Of a DNA stretch of 64,000 nt, positions 1-11,181 are shown piece by piece. The stretch spans positions 10,237,501 to 10,301,500 of the forward strand of contig CP114489.1 of NCBI GenBank assembly GCA_027186245.1, given 5' to 3'. Each line of letters begins with the position of its first letter. Position 1 is the first letter of the stretch. The notes beneath the pieces are model-generated. The model was not told the DNA's origin. It ran no database searches and saw nothing but the letters and a program-made list of their open reading frames with translations. The position numbers were made by a program, and so were the translations under genes. Origin of the DNA: Coriaria nepalensis (Eukaryota; Streptophyta; Magnoliopsida; Cucurbitales; Coriariaceae).

Positions 1-1121
1 TAATTCTCACTATGATGCATTCAATCCTTCTGAATATGGCCCACAAGCAAGCCAAAGGGTATGAACACAAAATTAAGTCTGTCTTCTTTTTTATTGGTTA
101 TAAATTCTTTTAATTTCCTTCTAATCATATGAGGATTTTACATATCACAAGCTTATTAATGACAATGTCTCCTGTATTGAGAATTTTGCCTCACAATTCT
201 GGTGTATCCACATTCATAGTAGTTATTTTAAATGCGTGAATGATCATTTTTAGTTCATGAAGACCATTTTTTATCATAATCATTGTCGTTTATCGGTTAA
301 CAATGTTGGCAAACAGATTGCCTCATTCTTGTTGTACTTGACTGATGTTCAAGAAGGCGGGGAAACCATGTTTCCGTATGAGGTATGGAAAAACGTTATT
401 GTTCCCATCTCAACCTATTTTCGACCTTTTTCTAAAAATCAAGGTAGTCGCTTAACCCATATCTTGTTGATGATATGCAGAATGGATTGCAAATGGATGG
501 AACATATGATTATAGGGAGTGTTCTGGTTTGAAAGTAAAGCCACGACAAGGCGATGGACTTCTATTTTATTCGGTGTTCCCTAATGGAACAATCGATCAG
601 GTTAGTGTTTGTATCCTTAACTTTTATGGTAACTAATTAACTCTTATTACTAAAATTATTTTTATTATTTTCATTTTCAAACATAATCAGCAAGCTATCC
701 CACCACCTCTTTTAATAATATGGAAAACGTTAGGGGAACAAAACTTGAACAAACTTTAGACAAAGTGTGATGAGTTGGCAATCATCTATACCATTCAATT
801 GACGAGTCAACAAGTGATATTGTGAATGATTCTCAACTCATCACAATTTGTCTAAATTTTGTTTTTCTACCATTACCCATCGAATATATCCGCATCATGT
901 AACCAAGTAAAAGAAGCTAAGGCTTCTTCGATAGCGTTTGTTTGCTGTCTTCGTTTCCTAGTTTAAACTAAGTAGATGCTTTTTTACCTTTTTTATTTTT
1001 TTTAATGATGATTATTATTATTATAAATTGGTAGACATCGCTCCATGGAAGCTGTCCAGTAATCAGAGGGGAGAAATGGGTCGCAACAAAGTGGATCAGA
1101 GATGAAAGTGGAGAGGAATGA
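1..1121 (+). CDS. Prolyl 4-hydroxylase (2OG-Fe(II) oxygenase), 3' part
   Basis: C-terminal half of a plant prolyl 4-hydroxylase, cut by the window edge. Exons 2-58, 317-382, 481-600 and 1035-1121 (stop TGA) join in one frame across GT..AG introns. Exon 2-58 reads NSHYDAFNPSEYGPQASQR and carries the iron-binding HxD (HYD). The next exon reads IASFLLYLTDVQEGGETMFP, a strand typical of the family. The last exon has the second iron-binding His (TSLHG) and, ten residues on, the Lys that binds 2-oxoglutarate (GEKWVATKW). The family hydroxylates prolines of extensins, AGPs and other secreted proteins in ER and Golgi. The N-terminus, with any signal anchor, lies outside the window, so the subgroup cannot be set. 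The protein ends at GEE with no C-terminal ShK-like domain. Confidence 0.9.
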
Positions 1122-1763
1122 TTTCTTGTATACGGACTGGGTAATTCTGAACTAAATCTCAATCCCAGTCTTCCTTCCTTTTCTTTCATGTATTTTTATT
1201 AGATATTTGATATATAGCCTTTATATGCCAGTAATAGGCTGACTAAAATTTTTGAACAATCCTGCTTTTTTCCCAAACTGCAAAACAATGATGAGCTAAA
1301 CTACAACGGGAAAAAGAATTTTTAACGCACACAAAATAATTCAACACCTTATCTCACAATGAGCCCACAATTATCTCAGCTTGCACTTTCCAACCGTTTA
1401 AACTGCAATTCGAACCTCTAAACTTAGATTAAGATCTTGTAGTATATTCAAATGCATAAAATCATTCAGATTGTTCTCTTTTTTTTTTTAATTTGAGCGG
1501 GTTTCGAGAAACTGCAGTTTGATGTTTAATTCAAAATATTAAACACCTTAAATTTACCCAACTCCAACGTTTAGGTAAAAAAAAAAATGCAATTGAAATA
1601 ATTTGCATGGGACTAACTGCAGCCTGTGCTTGCAGAGTTACCTGGTCGTAATCATTGGACTCTTTACAATCAGCACCAACAATTCAATATCTACAACATC
1701 CCGTGAGCGCTCATTACCATAACATACACTAGGGAAAGAAAAAAAAAGAATGCTTTGTACGTA
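1122..1763. other. Convergent intergenic spacer
   Basis: Tail-to-tail spacer between the prolyl 4-hydroxylase and the minus-strand transporter gene. It should hold both 3' UTRs. I see AT-rich sequence and short A/T runs, and no open frame with family similarity. Confidence 0.6.
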
Positions 1764-4700
1764 TCAGAGTTTGAGTGAATGTTGGTACGGTTGCTTTCCC
1801 GATCGCTTCAAGAGATGCATACAAGCAGCTGCTGTGAATAAACCGACCGCGGCAAATCCAATTATCACTGAATTCTCAATGCTTCGATAGTATCCTCCCT
1901 ACAAGCAAGCAACAAGACAGCTTTGTATAAATTCATATATATTAACCACATATTTTAAAACAAATAAGTAAAGATATCGAAGGCTACACTTAGGTCGGCA
2001 GTCGAAATTCCTACAATTCATAGCAATATAAGTACAAAACTACCTAGGCTTTTAGTTTGTCCGAACTTCAGTTTCAGTAACTATGCAATGTGTTGATATG
2101 TCTACTTGTCCAGGTTTTTTTTTTTTTTTTTTTTTGGGAGTATTTTCAAGTCACATGAAACCCCTTTCTTTTTTTTTTTTCCTTTTTGTAGTGATAACCT
2201 AGAGTTCTTCTCTACTATAGTGACCAAGATCGATGAAAATGATAAAAGAGAGAGAGATACGCACTTGCAACAGAAAAAACAAAATAGCTGCATTAGCAGG
2301 TGCCAGAGAAAAGCTTATCATCCCTCCACGCAACTCATTAGGCACATACCTGAAAACAAACAACAACCATAAGAATCATAATATACATAATAAAAAATGA
2401 CATTTTCGCTATTAGTTAGAAATGAAGGCACTTACAAGGTTCTCAATCTGGCAAGGGAAGGAAAGATCAGGCCACAACACGCATGATACAAGCAAAATAG
2501 TGCCAGTAAAAGACCTAGTTCCTGTAAATGGCAATTCATTTATTATCAACTTCAATAAACAAAGCCCTGTTTGGCCAAAGAAAACAACTGAAGCCGTGAA
2601 AAGAGAGAGCGAGACCTCTCTACCTGATAATCATAAGCCACTATGGTCAATGCTAGTCCTGATATGCCAAATCCATATGGTAGGCAATCTTCTGTTCGAA
2701 GTGATGTAGGCCCACCAGTTAGCCATGGAAATAATGAGCTCCCAAGCATTCTAGTCCCCAGAAAACATGGATATATCAATCCTAAATGCACTTCTCGCCC
2801 ATCAGCCTAGACCGGAAATGTAAAGATAAAAAAGAAATATTTTCTATTCAACTTTCAGCAAAAACATATGGAATTTATGTTTAGAATACTTCTCCTTAAC
2901 AAACTCATTTCTCATTTTATAAGCTCTTTTGATCAATAGCCAAAAAATCAACAAAATCCCCATGGAAGATATTGTGTATTTTCCTAAGAAAGGTTAAATA
3001 AGGATCCATACCACTAATGTGGGGGCCCATAGAACCCAAAAGACTGCAGTAGAGAAGTGAAGACAAGATTGTGCCCATGCCAATAACCATATCCTTCTAT
3101 CTGGTAAAAGGCATACACAACATTTTTAAATGATGAGAACATGTTCTTAATCCTTTCCGAACACATGATAAGACTTTAATGACAAATATTTCTAACAAAA
3201 AGAGCTTCCCTGTAACTTGTTTCAAATGTGTATTACTAAGATTCTAATCACAGTCTGTCACACTTAATATTATCATTATTCAATAAGGGCATCTCAATAT
3301 AAGAGAGCAAGAGCAAGAGCTGACAACTGGTCTGAAATTGTTATTATGAAAACTGTGTAGTCTAACATGTTTTAACATATCATTTAGCACTTAAACTCCA
3401 GCAATTTGGCAATTGATCGATTGGAATGTAACCAGTTCACCTAAGTTCCCACAACCACTTCTAGCTTAAGATTTCTAAATGGTAAGTAATAAGCATTATA
3501 AGAACTATAAACAATATGTAATAATAACTCATACCACCAAAAATAAATTCAGAAAAGGATGTTCTGTACTCCTTCAGTGTTGTTCTCTGTGATCCTTCCT
3601 TCCATCCTTTGGTGATCAAAGTGATGCATATCACTGCCAACAAGACAGCTATATTGGCATGAGATCCTAAATTTTTCTTCACATTATCACTTATCATCAG
3701 CCAATTCACAAGCATTTGGCTTCCAATTAACGACAACGACTCATTAAAAAATCATTAGCCAAAAAGTGTCCATAAGCATCTCTTTCCTGTGCCCTTCCTG
3801 CACACAATAAAAAAGTAAAAATAAAAATAAGATCATGTAAAGGCTGTGAAAAAATAAATATATATGTATAAAAGGCAAATCAAAACAAAACCATCTGTAA
3901 CAAACAAACCTTTTCATGTTGAATGACCATCCTAGTCTCGAAACCAAACGAAAAGATCGAAGATGCTAGAGATAAACCGATACTGGCTGCAAAAACACTA
4001 GGATGCTTCGCAATCCTTTTCCATATGGAAACCAGAAGGTGCAGAATGCAAAACATCAAACAAATTTTCTTTTGACCTCTACACAGAAAGAATGGGAAAG
4101 GGCATATTTATTAAAAATATTTTTGCTTCTGCTGTGAGTGTATAATTGTTAAGCATTAAAAAGAAAAACTAGGTATAGGATGCACTTACATTAAATCAGA
4201 AAGAACTCCTAGAAATGTACCAACAAGAAAAGCAGCTCCAGATCCAACACAGAGAGATAACACCATTTCCTCTCTGCTAACTTCATAGGAAGCTAACTCA
4301 AATTCTCCAAACACTGGCCATAACCCTTCCATCACTGCAAGAAGCAATCATGCCCGATCTAATTCAGCTCAGTAGCATAGAAACTAAACGAGATTAAAAA
4401 GAAGAAGAGAAGGAAGTAAATCAAAGAAGTTCTAGCAAACGTAAAAAATGTGATCGACTCAACACGATCACATTGCAAAACAACTCAAACACACAAACGT
4501 ATCGGTTTATTCACTTATTTATTTTTCGCTTCGAACTTATTCTCGGAAGCCAAACGGTAAGTAAGCATTGAAGTGAAATTTAACAAACCGGATGCAAGAG
4601 AATAGAGAAGAAGGAAGTTTCGCTGGAAGCGAAGAAAAGAAGATGAGAATCCATGATTGAAAAGAGTAGTAGGAGTTCTGGTGGACTTGCTGTTCTTGGA

Positions 4701-4802
4701 GGCGTAAGGCAAGAGAAAGATGGAGAGGAGTCCGGCGAGGAAGATGAAGATGAACAGCAAGGGATTCGGTTCCCAAACCGAGCTCTCAATGACAACGGCC
4801 AT
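1764..4802 (-). CDS. MFSD5/molybdate-anion-transporter-like major facilitator protein, frameshifted
   Basis: Nine exons on the minus strand: 4589-4802, 4190-4334, 3910-4078, 3535-3797, 3012-3100, 2624-2806, 2436-2521, 2265-2349, 1764-1898. The product matches the plant MFS group annotated as molybdate-anion transporter or MFSD5-like (about 455 aa). It starts MAVVIESSVWEPNP and has VMEGLWPVFGEFELASYEVS, GQKKICLMFCILHLLVSIWK, DRRIWLLAWAQSC, ADGREVHLGLIYPCFLG, YVPNELRGGMIS and a C-terminus KQPYQHSLKL. Many hydrophobic segments fit about 12 membrane spans. Exons sum to 1369 bases, one more than a multiple of three. In exon 4 the frame reads ...FWLMIF then stops at a T6 run (A6 on the plus strand, 3746-3751). 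Homology resumes in another frame with ESLSLIGSQ. This is either a one-base sequence error or a true inactivating frameshift. The frame is open upstream to 5003, but the family start is the Met at 4802. Confidence 0.85.
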
Positions 4803-6187
4803 TGATGAGGATAATGAATAAGGCGGAGTAGGATATCTAGTTCTCTCGAAAACGCCATAGATCTCCAGCCATTTCTGAATCTGTGTAGATCGGCACGTAA
4901 GAGAGCCGCGACGCGGGAGGGAAGGAGGGGGGAGTGCGGCAGTTGTGCGGTTAAGCCAAATCGGCAAATTCCGCGGGAATGACTGGGCCGTTATATGATG
5001 CAAGGCCCATTACGCTAGCCCAATTTATGGGCTCGCGCTGCAATAGTGGCCCAAAAGTTGTGATTTGAATGATTTGTAATCAGGCGAAGATCAAATCAGT
5101 TTTTATCTTAGCAATTGGTTCAAACGAGAAATAAATTTTGATCTTATCTTATTGACGTAGAATCGATATTACGACTTTTTTGAACTTGAATTGTAAGTCG
5201 CAAGAACCATATAAAAAGCACATTTACTGATCAATTTATTTTCTCATCTCACTTCTTTGGCTGCCATAATTAATCGGAAGCATACATCGGATCAAACTAA
5301 ACCCCATCGTAATTTTCTTAATCGGAAGGTCTTAAATGCCTACAAATAAATAACTGGAGTCATTCTTCCGGAAGGAAAAAACAAAAACAAACAAACAAAC
5401 AAACAAACAAACAAAACCCAAGTAAAGAATGAAAGAATTAAAGAACACCCAACACTTCAAAGTTCAAATCCCAATTAAACAACAACAATGGCTTGGTTAG
5501 AATAATGCTCGGCTTGTTTGTTTCCCTGGAAAGCAATTCTGACCAAATTTCCTCGTTTCTTTCTCTCTCTCCTCTAATCATAAGAAACAAAACCTACTTT
5601 TGATACTGTCCTAAACCTACAAACTATCATATACTTTTCTTACCCACTATGAAAAACAGGGACAAGTGGTACACCTACACTATTATAGTCTATAGACATT
5701 TGGGAATTTTTATTTTTATTTTTTTGATTTACCGACTAAGAACACTGCATACTTGATTTTCCTGCATTTGAATTCAGCATATTCTTCTGATCTTTGCACT
5801 TGCTTGCCTATATTATTTACTTCAATGCAAATCCCATGAAGAAGCTTTGTGTTTTCTCCTTCTCCCTGAATTTGAGAAACAAAAAAACTTGATCAATACT
5901 GAGGAAAAAAATAATGTATTACATCAACTGATCTCTTATCAAGCTATTATATATAGGAAGTTTGATCATAGATTATACAGCCTACATCCTAAATTGTAAA
6001 TTTCAATGTCCGCTATACCCTAACCTTTTTACTATAGAAGAACTGGGCAATTCCAGCCTGAATCAAGATGGAAAATGTTATTGTTTTCATTATTACAGGA
6101 CCTAGAGACTAGAGTACTGCATCTATTTTGACTGCAATTGGAGAGAGAAACAGATTATGAGACTACACCAGAAGCATACCTTCTTCA
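4803..6187. other. Intergenic region with ACBP3 3' UTR
   Basis: The first few hundred bases upstream of 4802 should hold the promoter and leader of the transporter gene. A (CAAA)n tract lies at 5387-5415. The part from roughly 5700 to 6187 is probably the 3' UTR of the acyl-CoA-binding protein gene, which may be spliced, because a GT-type donor follows the stop codon at about 6177. No further coding sequence recognised. Confidence 0.5.
5387..5415. repeat. (CAAA)n microsatellite
   Basis: About seven units of CAAA in tandem, in the spacer between the transporter and ACBP3-like genes. Confidence 0.9.
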
Positions 6188-7805
6188 TCAACTTTGGACA
6201 CCAAAATCAGTCGCATCAGACCAGCCTTCCAAACAAGGCACCGTTTCCATTGATGATATAGACGATATTGATGATATTTTGAAGCTTCTGCAGTAGGAAG
6301 AGTGCAGGAATTGATAAATGAGAAAAATAAGCAAACTCGGATCATGATCATACTGGAAATTTGTAAGACTATTTACCTTCCATCAGGATAACATGTTTGC
6401 TTTTCAACCCCCGTGTTTAAATCAGATTGGCTACTTGAAAAGACTTTTCCACTATCCATCTGTGACAATGGAATATGAATCCTTAATGTGAGTAAATCAC
6501 TTGAGGGAGAGCAGTAGGTAGATGTGTACTAAACACAAATAATTCTTACATTGAGATTTTTATGCATCCAGTCCGGAATATTTTCAGAAAGAAGGTTGAT
6601 ATAGCGTTCCATTGCTTCCTCTGGGCTAATATTTCCAAGCTGTTGCCAAGCATTCCTTTAACAGTTTATAGAGCTTCATATATGAGTTTCATCATGTAGC
6701 CAAAAAAAAAAACACATATTTAAGCTCGCAATGAGCTACTTTCATCAAAGGGCAGGCCTCAATTTGACAAGAAAGCATGTTACGAAGCGGGTATATACTA
6801 GGATTTCTATTTGACAAAGCACACAACCATCAGTGATAAGGATTCATACACATGAAATGAATAAACATAGCAAACAGAAGTGATCTGAAATTGGCAAAAG
6901 AGTAAAGCAATAGAAGGGGGTAAGGAGTTCATCCATACAAGGTAAAGGAAGAAGAAAATTTTCCTTTATTCTTATCACACTTCCTCAAACAAACCAAAAG
7001 TAATCTCAAGGTGTAAGGATTAAGATTTTCCCAAGAACAAATAATAAAAAAGAAAAGTAGAAGACTACCATTTTGCTCGTGCCGAGAGCTTCAATGCCAT
7101 GGGTTGGGGCTCGCTGCAAGGACCTTGAATGGCAATCTTGTGAAGGCCATACAGCTCCCTCTTCAAATCACTTCCGAGATTTGAAATCTTTCCAGCATTG
7201 CTCTTAGATCCAGTATACACTACAGCATCACTGAAAACCCTATCCAACTCTGTTCTCTCTATTCCCTCCCAATCATCATCATCTTCCTCCTGCTCCTCCT
7301 CCTTCTCCTCCTCCTTTTCATTTTCGTTAACTTCGTCGCTTACACTGCTTCCCTCTCGCTCAGGAACTTCATTCTCCTCTTCATGCTTAATCATAGAAAT
7401 TTCAAAACCACAAAACTTAGCAGCCTTCGTAAGACTTTCGTCGAACAGTTTATCTCCGCCTTCTTCCGCTTCTCCGACGCCGCCACCGCTGCATCCACTG
7501 CACCGATCATCGGAGTTAACTCTCGAGACCTCCTCGCTCTCATGATCGTTAAGTTCCGTGTCACGCACTTCTCTCACCGACTCAAACTTTTCATTTCTAA
7601 CCTTCGATTCTATTTCAAAACCTACCTTTTCGGCTGCTTCTCCGGAAATACGAATCATCCTCTCACTCTTCAGTCTGGTAATCTCCGATCCTACTCCATG
7701 TTTAAACGTAACAGGTTGCGCGCTCAAGGACAAAATCTTGGCGACGGCAAAAGACAGCAGAAGAGAACTAGCAATGGTCATTAGAAGTTCGAAGAAAAGC
7801 TCCAT
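6188..7805 (-). CDS. ACBP3: Acyl-CoA-binding protein, ACBP3 type
   Basis: Exons 7069-7805, 6550-6655, 6377-6459 and 6188-6287 give 341 aa. Residues 1-25 (MELFFELLMTIASSLLLSFA) are a hydrophobic signal or anchor segment. A long acidic, Ser/Glu-rich linker follows, with a Glu/Asp run before DDDDWEGIERTELDRVF. The acyl-CoA-binding domain spans about residues 183-281 and includes ELYGLHKIAIQGPCSEPQPM, ALKLSARAKWNAWQQLGN and SPEEAMERYINLLSENIPDW. A C-terminal rather than N-terminal domain behind an N-terminal anchor is the ACBP3 layout. ACBP3 binds long-chain acyl-CoA and phospholipids and is reported at secretory membranes and the apoplast, with links to leaf senescence and autophagy. The tail is low-complexity (FKISSISSISSM). 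Met 7805 matches the family start, although the frame stays open to 8075. Confidence 0.85.
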
Positions 7806-7840
7806 GGCTTTTTCTCTGCAGAAAGAAACGGAGAGGATGG

Positions 7841-7857
7841 AGAGAGAGAGAGAGAGA
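7841..7857. repeat. (GA)n tract in ACBP3 leader
   Basis: Short AG/GA run just upstream of the ACBP3-like start codon. It reads as (CT)n on the coding strand, which is common in plant 5' leaders. Confidence 0.8.
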
Positions 7858-8931
7858 ATAATGGTCGTGACGGTGGAAGAGAGGGAGAGAAATGATGATG
7901 AAGAAGAGGAGAAGACGACGAAGAAAAGAAGAAGAAAGTGATTTCGGGGGAAGAGAGGAAGGTATATCCGATTTTTTATTTTTATTTTTATTTTAAATGA
8001 AAATTTAGGGTGTCTGTCCCAGGACCTTTTTTTGGAGCGAAAATAGAGCAAGGTGTTGAAACCCAACCGGTCCATTTTTTGTACAGCAAATCCGTTTCAC
8101 CGACCGGTCAAGGGATATTCGTTACCACTTTCTTATTTTCTATTTTTCTTTTTCTATTTTCTTTTTCTATTTTTTTTTATTTTCTTTTTTAAATCAAGGC
8201 ATTATTTATTCATTGATTACATTTTCTGTTTGGACTTTAATTTTACGAATTTTATTGAATTTTATTAAATTAATTTATGGCCGTGCGAATCATTTGAAAT
8301 TAATAATGTTTTATAATGAACTAGCCGGTAATATATGAGAGTATAAATATAATATTTTTATAAAATAATATATAAAAGAAATTAAAAAATATTAATTAGA
8401 TAAATTTATTGAATAATTATATTAAATAATATAGTTATATTTTTATTTAAAATTATATCAAAATTAGTAAATTTAATATTTATTTTTAAGTTAAAAATCT
8501 CTTAAATTTTTATAATTCTCACTTTTATTTATTAATCTTTATTTTGATTATAAATATTTCTGACATAATTATAATTATAATTTTTTATCATATTAGAAAG
8601 TAATAATATTAAAAATACGAAGATCATATAAAAAGATACAAAATCGAAATGTGAAAGAGATACAAAATTAAATATATATTAAAGATGTAAAAAACTAAGA
8701 GTGAGATGATAAATATTATGTATTATAATTTTTTTTTCTTTTTTAATAGTTAAAAAAAAAAGAAAAAAAATAATATAATAAGATTATAGTGAATGTATTA
8801 TATAATTTAATTAAACAAATATTAAATTGAAATATTAAATTTATTATATAATTGAGATATTTTAGAAAATTATTGTACGATATGAAATGAATGTATTTTA
8901 AAAAATTTGGCGGCAATTTTAGTGGCAAAAT

Positions 8932-8979
8932 TGCCACATAACATACTTATTAAGTTGAAAATACACGTGTGGCATAATA
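8932..8979. repeat. Short inverted repeat, possible transposon end
   Basis: TGCCACA near 8932 is mirrored by TGTGGCA near 8973 across about 35 bases. The TAACCCGTGCGATA motif at 9022 follows shortly after. Such CCGTGCGAT motifs are often seen at ends of non-autonomous plant elements. No full element or target duplication could be delimited. Confidence 0.3.
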
Positions 8980-10140
8980 TATATAGCTAAGCTCAACTTT
9001 TATTATATACTATTAGTTATCTAACCCGTGCGATATACAAGAGCATATATATAATGTCCCTATAAATAACATTAAAAAAAATTAGACATAACATTAATCA
9101 AATAAGCTAATTTAATAGTTAGATTAAATATCAATAATTATCATTAAATAAATAATATTTATAATTATAATAAAATTTAATTTTATATGTGATCATAAAA
9201 TATGCCAATATAAAAATTTATCATGATTTTATTTTTATATATTTATTTAATAAAAGGAAAAAAAAAGAAAAAAAAAAAAAGAAGGGGTAGTGGAGATTTT
9301 CTAATGTAAGTATGATTCATACGCTCAATTTTATATGAAATTATATTATTTAACATAATTAAATATATATAATAATAATACATAAACCATATTCATTCAT
9401 ACAAATTTCGTAGCATAAGAACCTAAACTCTTAATTAACTACGAGCTGGTTGGATCTATATATGGGGCCCAAGTAAGTAGTGTACAATCGCACTCAAATT
9501 AGGACCACCTCTATGTAATTAATGTCAATAGATGTCTTCTTCAAGGGTTGATCTATTTTAGTATTTTATGATATTGTCCATAAAATTGGGAAACATAAAA
9601 TTTTTTTTTTTTTTTTTTAAATGATAAACACATGCAAATTTAGTACAAAGCATTATCGCCATTGCGTAGGCTTATTCATATCTTATCACTCACACACTTG
9701 AGAGTAGTCTTTAGGTAGGGCTGGGCAAAGGAGAGATCAGATGCAAGTTTGATTCAAACCGACACGTCGTTGAAAACTCTTTTATTGTTAAAAATTAATG
9801 AAGTAATTGATCTGATCCAGACCAAACTAAACTAATGAGGTGTTATTCAAACATGTCGGCTGATAATTAACACTATTTTTGTCTTAACATAAATCTCAAT
9901 GCACTACAAAACTCATTTCTTAAGAAACTAACAAAGTATACATCCTGATATTTCACCTTAATTTTTATAAATGGAAGGTGAATATATTTTAAATTTATAT
10001 ATAATAAAATTTTGATAAATATAATTTAATACATTTTTTTAAATATTATTTAATTAAAATTATTAATTTATCAAACCTTACGCCAAACCTATCATTATAA
10101 ATCCCCTTTCCCTGCCCAAATTCACGATCGTTTCGCCCAA

Positions 10141-10149
10141 TTAGGGTTT
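10141..10149 (+). promoter_or_regulatory. Telo-box-like motif in leader of zinc-protein gene
   Basis: TTAGGGTTT, the reverse of the AAACCCTAA telo-box, lies 46 bases upstream of the ATG. Telo-boxes are common near transcription starts of plant housekeeping and growth genes. No function was tested here. Confidence 0.4.
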
Positions 10150-10194
10150 CTTTAGGTTTTTTGAGGTTCTCGATCTTCTAGATCCTTAGCCGAT

Positions 10195-11181
10195 ATGGGA
10201 GGAGGCAATGGCCAAAAGGCAAAGATGGCTCGCGAGAAGAACTTGGAGAAGCAAAAAGGCTCGAAAGGTAAGAGTTCCTCGAAATTCCCTCTGTTAGGTT
10301 ATAGTTCTGTTTGGTTTCTGAGAAAGCAACGAAGAAAATTGAGTTTCCGTTAGGATCTATCACTAATTTAGTCGATTTACGCGAGAAAACAAGAGCGCAT
10401 ATTGTGTTTGTTGCGCCAGAATTTCTTGCTATTTCAACTCGGGAGCCAAAATGATGAATATATATATATATTATAATAAATTAAATATTATTTCTTTCAG
10501 GAAGTCAGCTCGAGGCAAACAAGAAAGCAATGAACATCCAGGTAATCGCTTCATCATTCTTACCTTAGATTAAGAAACTGGTTTGAATTTTACTTGTGGT
10601 TGAACCTTAATTTTAATGAATTCCATAATTCTTTTTCTCCTGAATATTCTGCCTTAGGATACATGAACTGTAGGTCTAGATTTATACTTACATGCTTACA
10701 TATGGATTATCGAATTGTCTTTCCGGAATCATTAATCAAATTTGTCTGAAAACTGTCTTAGCTGGAATTTCAAAACATCTTACATTTGAGCTTCTTTTAA
10801 TGTATGCAAATGATGCACTGAAGCTTAGCATAGAAATTAACTCCTATATCGGGTGCCACTCATTTGAAAGGAGATGGTGGGTGCCATATGGTATAGGCCC
10901 CACCCGAAATCTCTCACATGGAAAATATAGACTATACATCCAATGTAGGAGATCACTTCTCAACCTTCTCTTATTACATGTTTTAATTGTTCATGTATTA
11001 TAATATGTTTGTTTGGGGTAAAATTTCCACTTGATATAATTTTGTTAATGTTGAAATGCAGTGCAAGGTTTGTATGCAAACATTCATATGCACCACTTCA
11101 GAGGTGAAGTGCAGGGAACATGCCGAGGCAAAACACCCGAAATCTGATGTCTATGCTTGTTTCCCTCATCTTCAGAAATGA
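10195..11181 (+). CDS. Small zinc-binding protein, At2g23090-like
   Basis: Three exons, 10195-10267, 10501-10541 and 11062-11181, encode 77 aa. The N-terminus MGGGNGQKAKMAREKNLEKQ is basic, as in the 4F5/SERF-like N-terminal family. SQLEANKKAMNIQ follows. The C-terminal exon holds a C2H2-like zinc site in CKVCMQTFICTT, with further Cys and His residues in CREHAEAKHP. Length and sequence agree closely with the conserved plant proteins annotated as uncharacterized At2g23090-like. The molecular role is not established. A likely eukaryotic parallel is zinc finger protein 706-type proteins. A telo-box lies in the leader. Its 3' end faces the casein kinase gene. Confidence 0.88.

Larger units (their letters stand above)
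7806..10194. other. AT-rich divergent intergenic region
   Basis: The spacer lies between head-to-head genes, so the ACBP3-like promoter should be near 7806-8200 and the zinc-protein promoter near 10000-10194. The middle is extremely AT-rich with poly(T) and poly(A) runs (8160-8190, 8740-8775, 9255-9285, 9600-9620). Related sequences at 8320-8380 and 9010-9060 look like transposon ends. No coding sequence recognised. Confidence 0.5.

Noticed and set aside
968..1189. Minus-strand open frame over the P4H last exon
   Set aside because: The plus-strand exon 1035-1121 is a strong P4H match. The antisense frame is low-complexity (poly-Ile, Lys-rich) and has no family similarity.
7198..7941. Three long plus-strand open frames opposite ACBP3 exon 1
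   Set aside because: They are antisense to an acidic, Ser-rich coding exon, which leaves few stops on the other strand. They have no homology and the minus-strand exon is clear.
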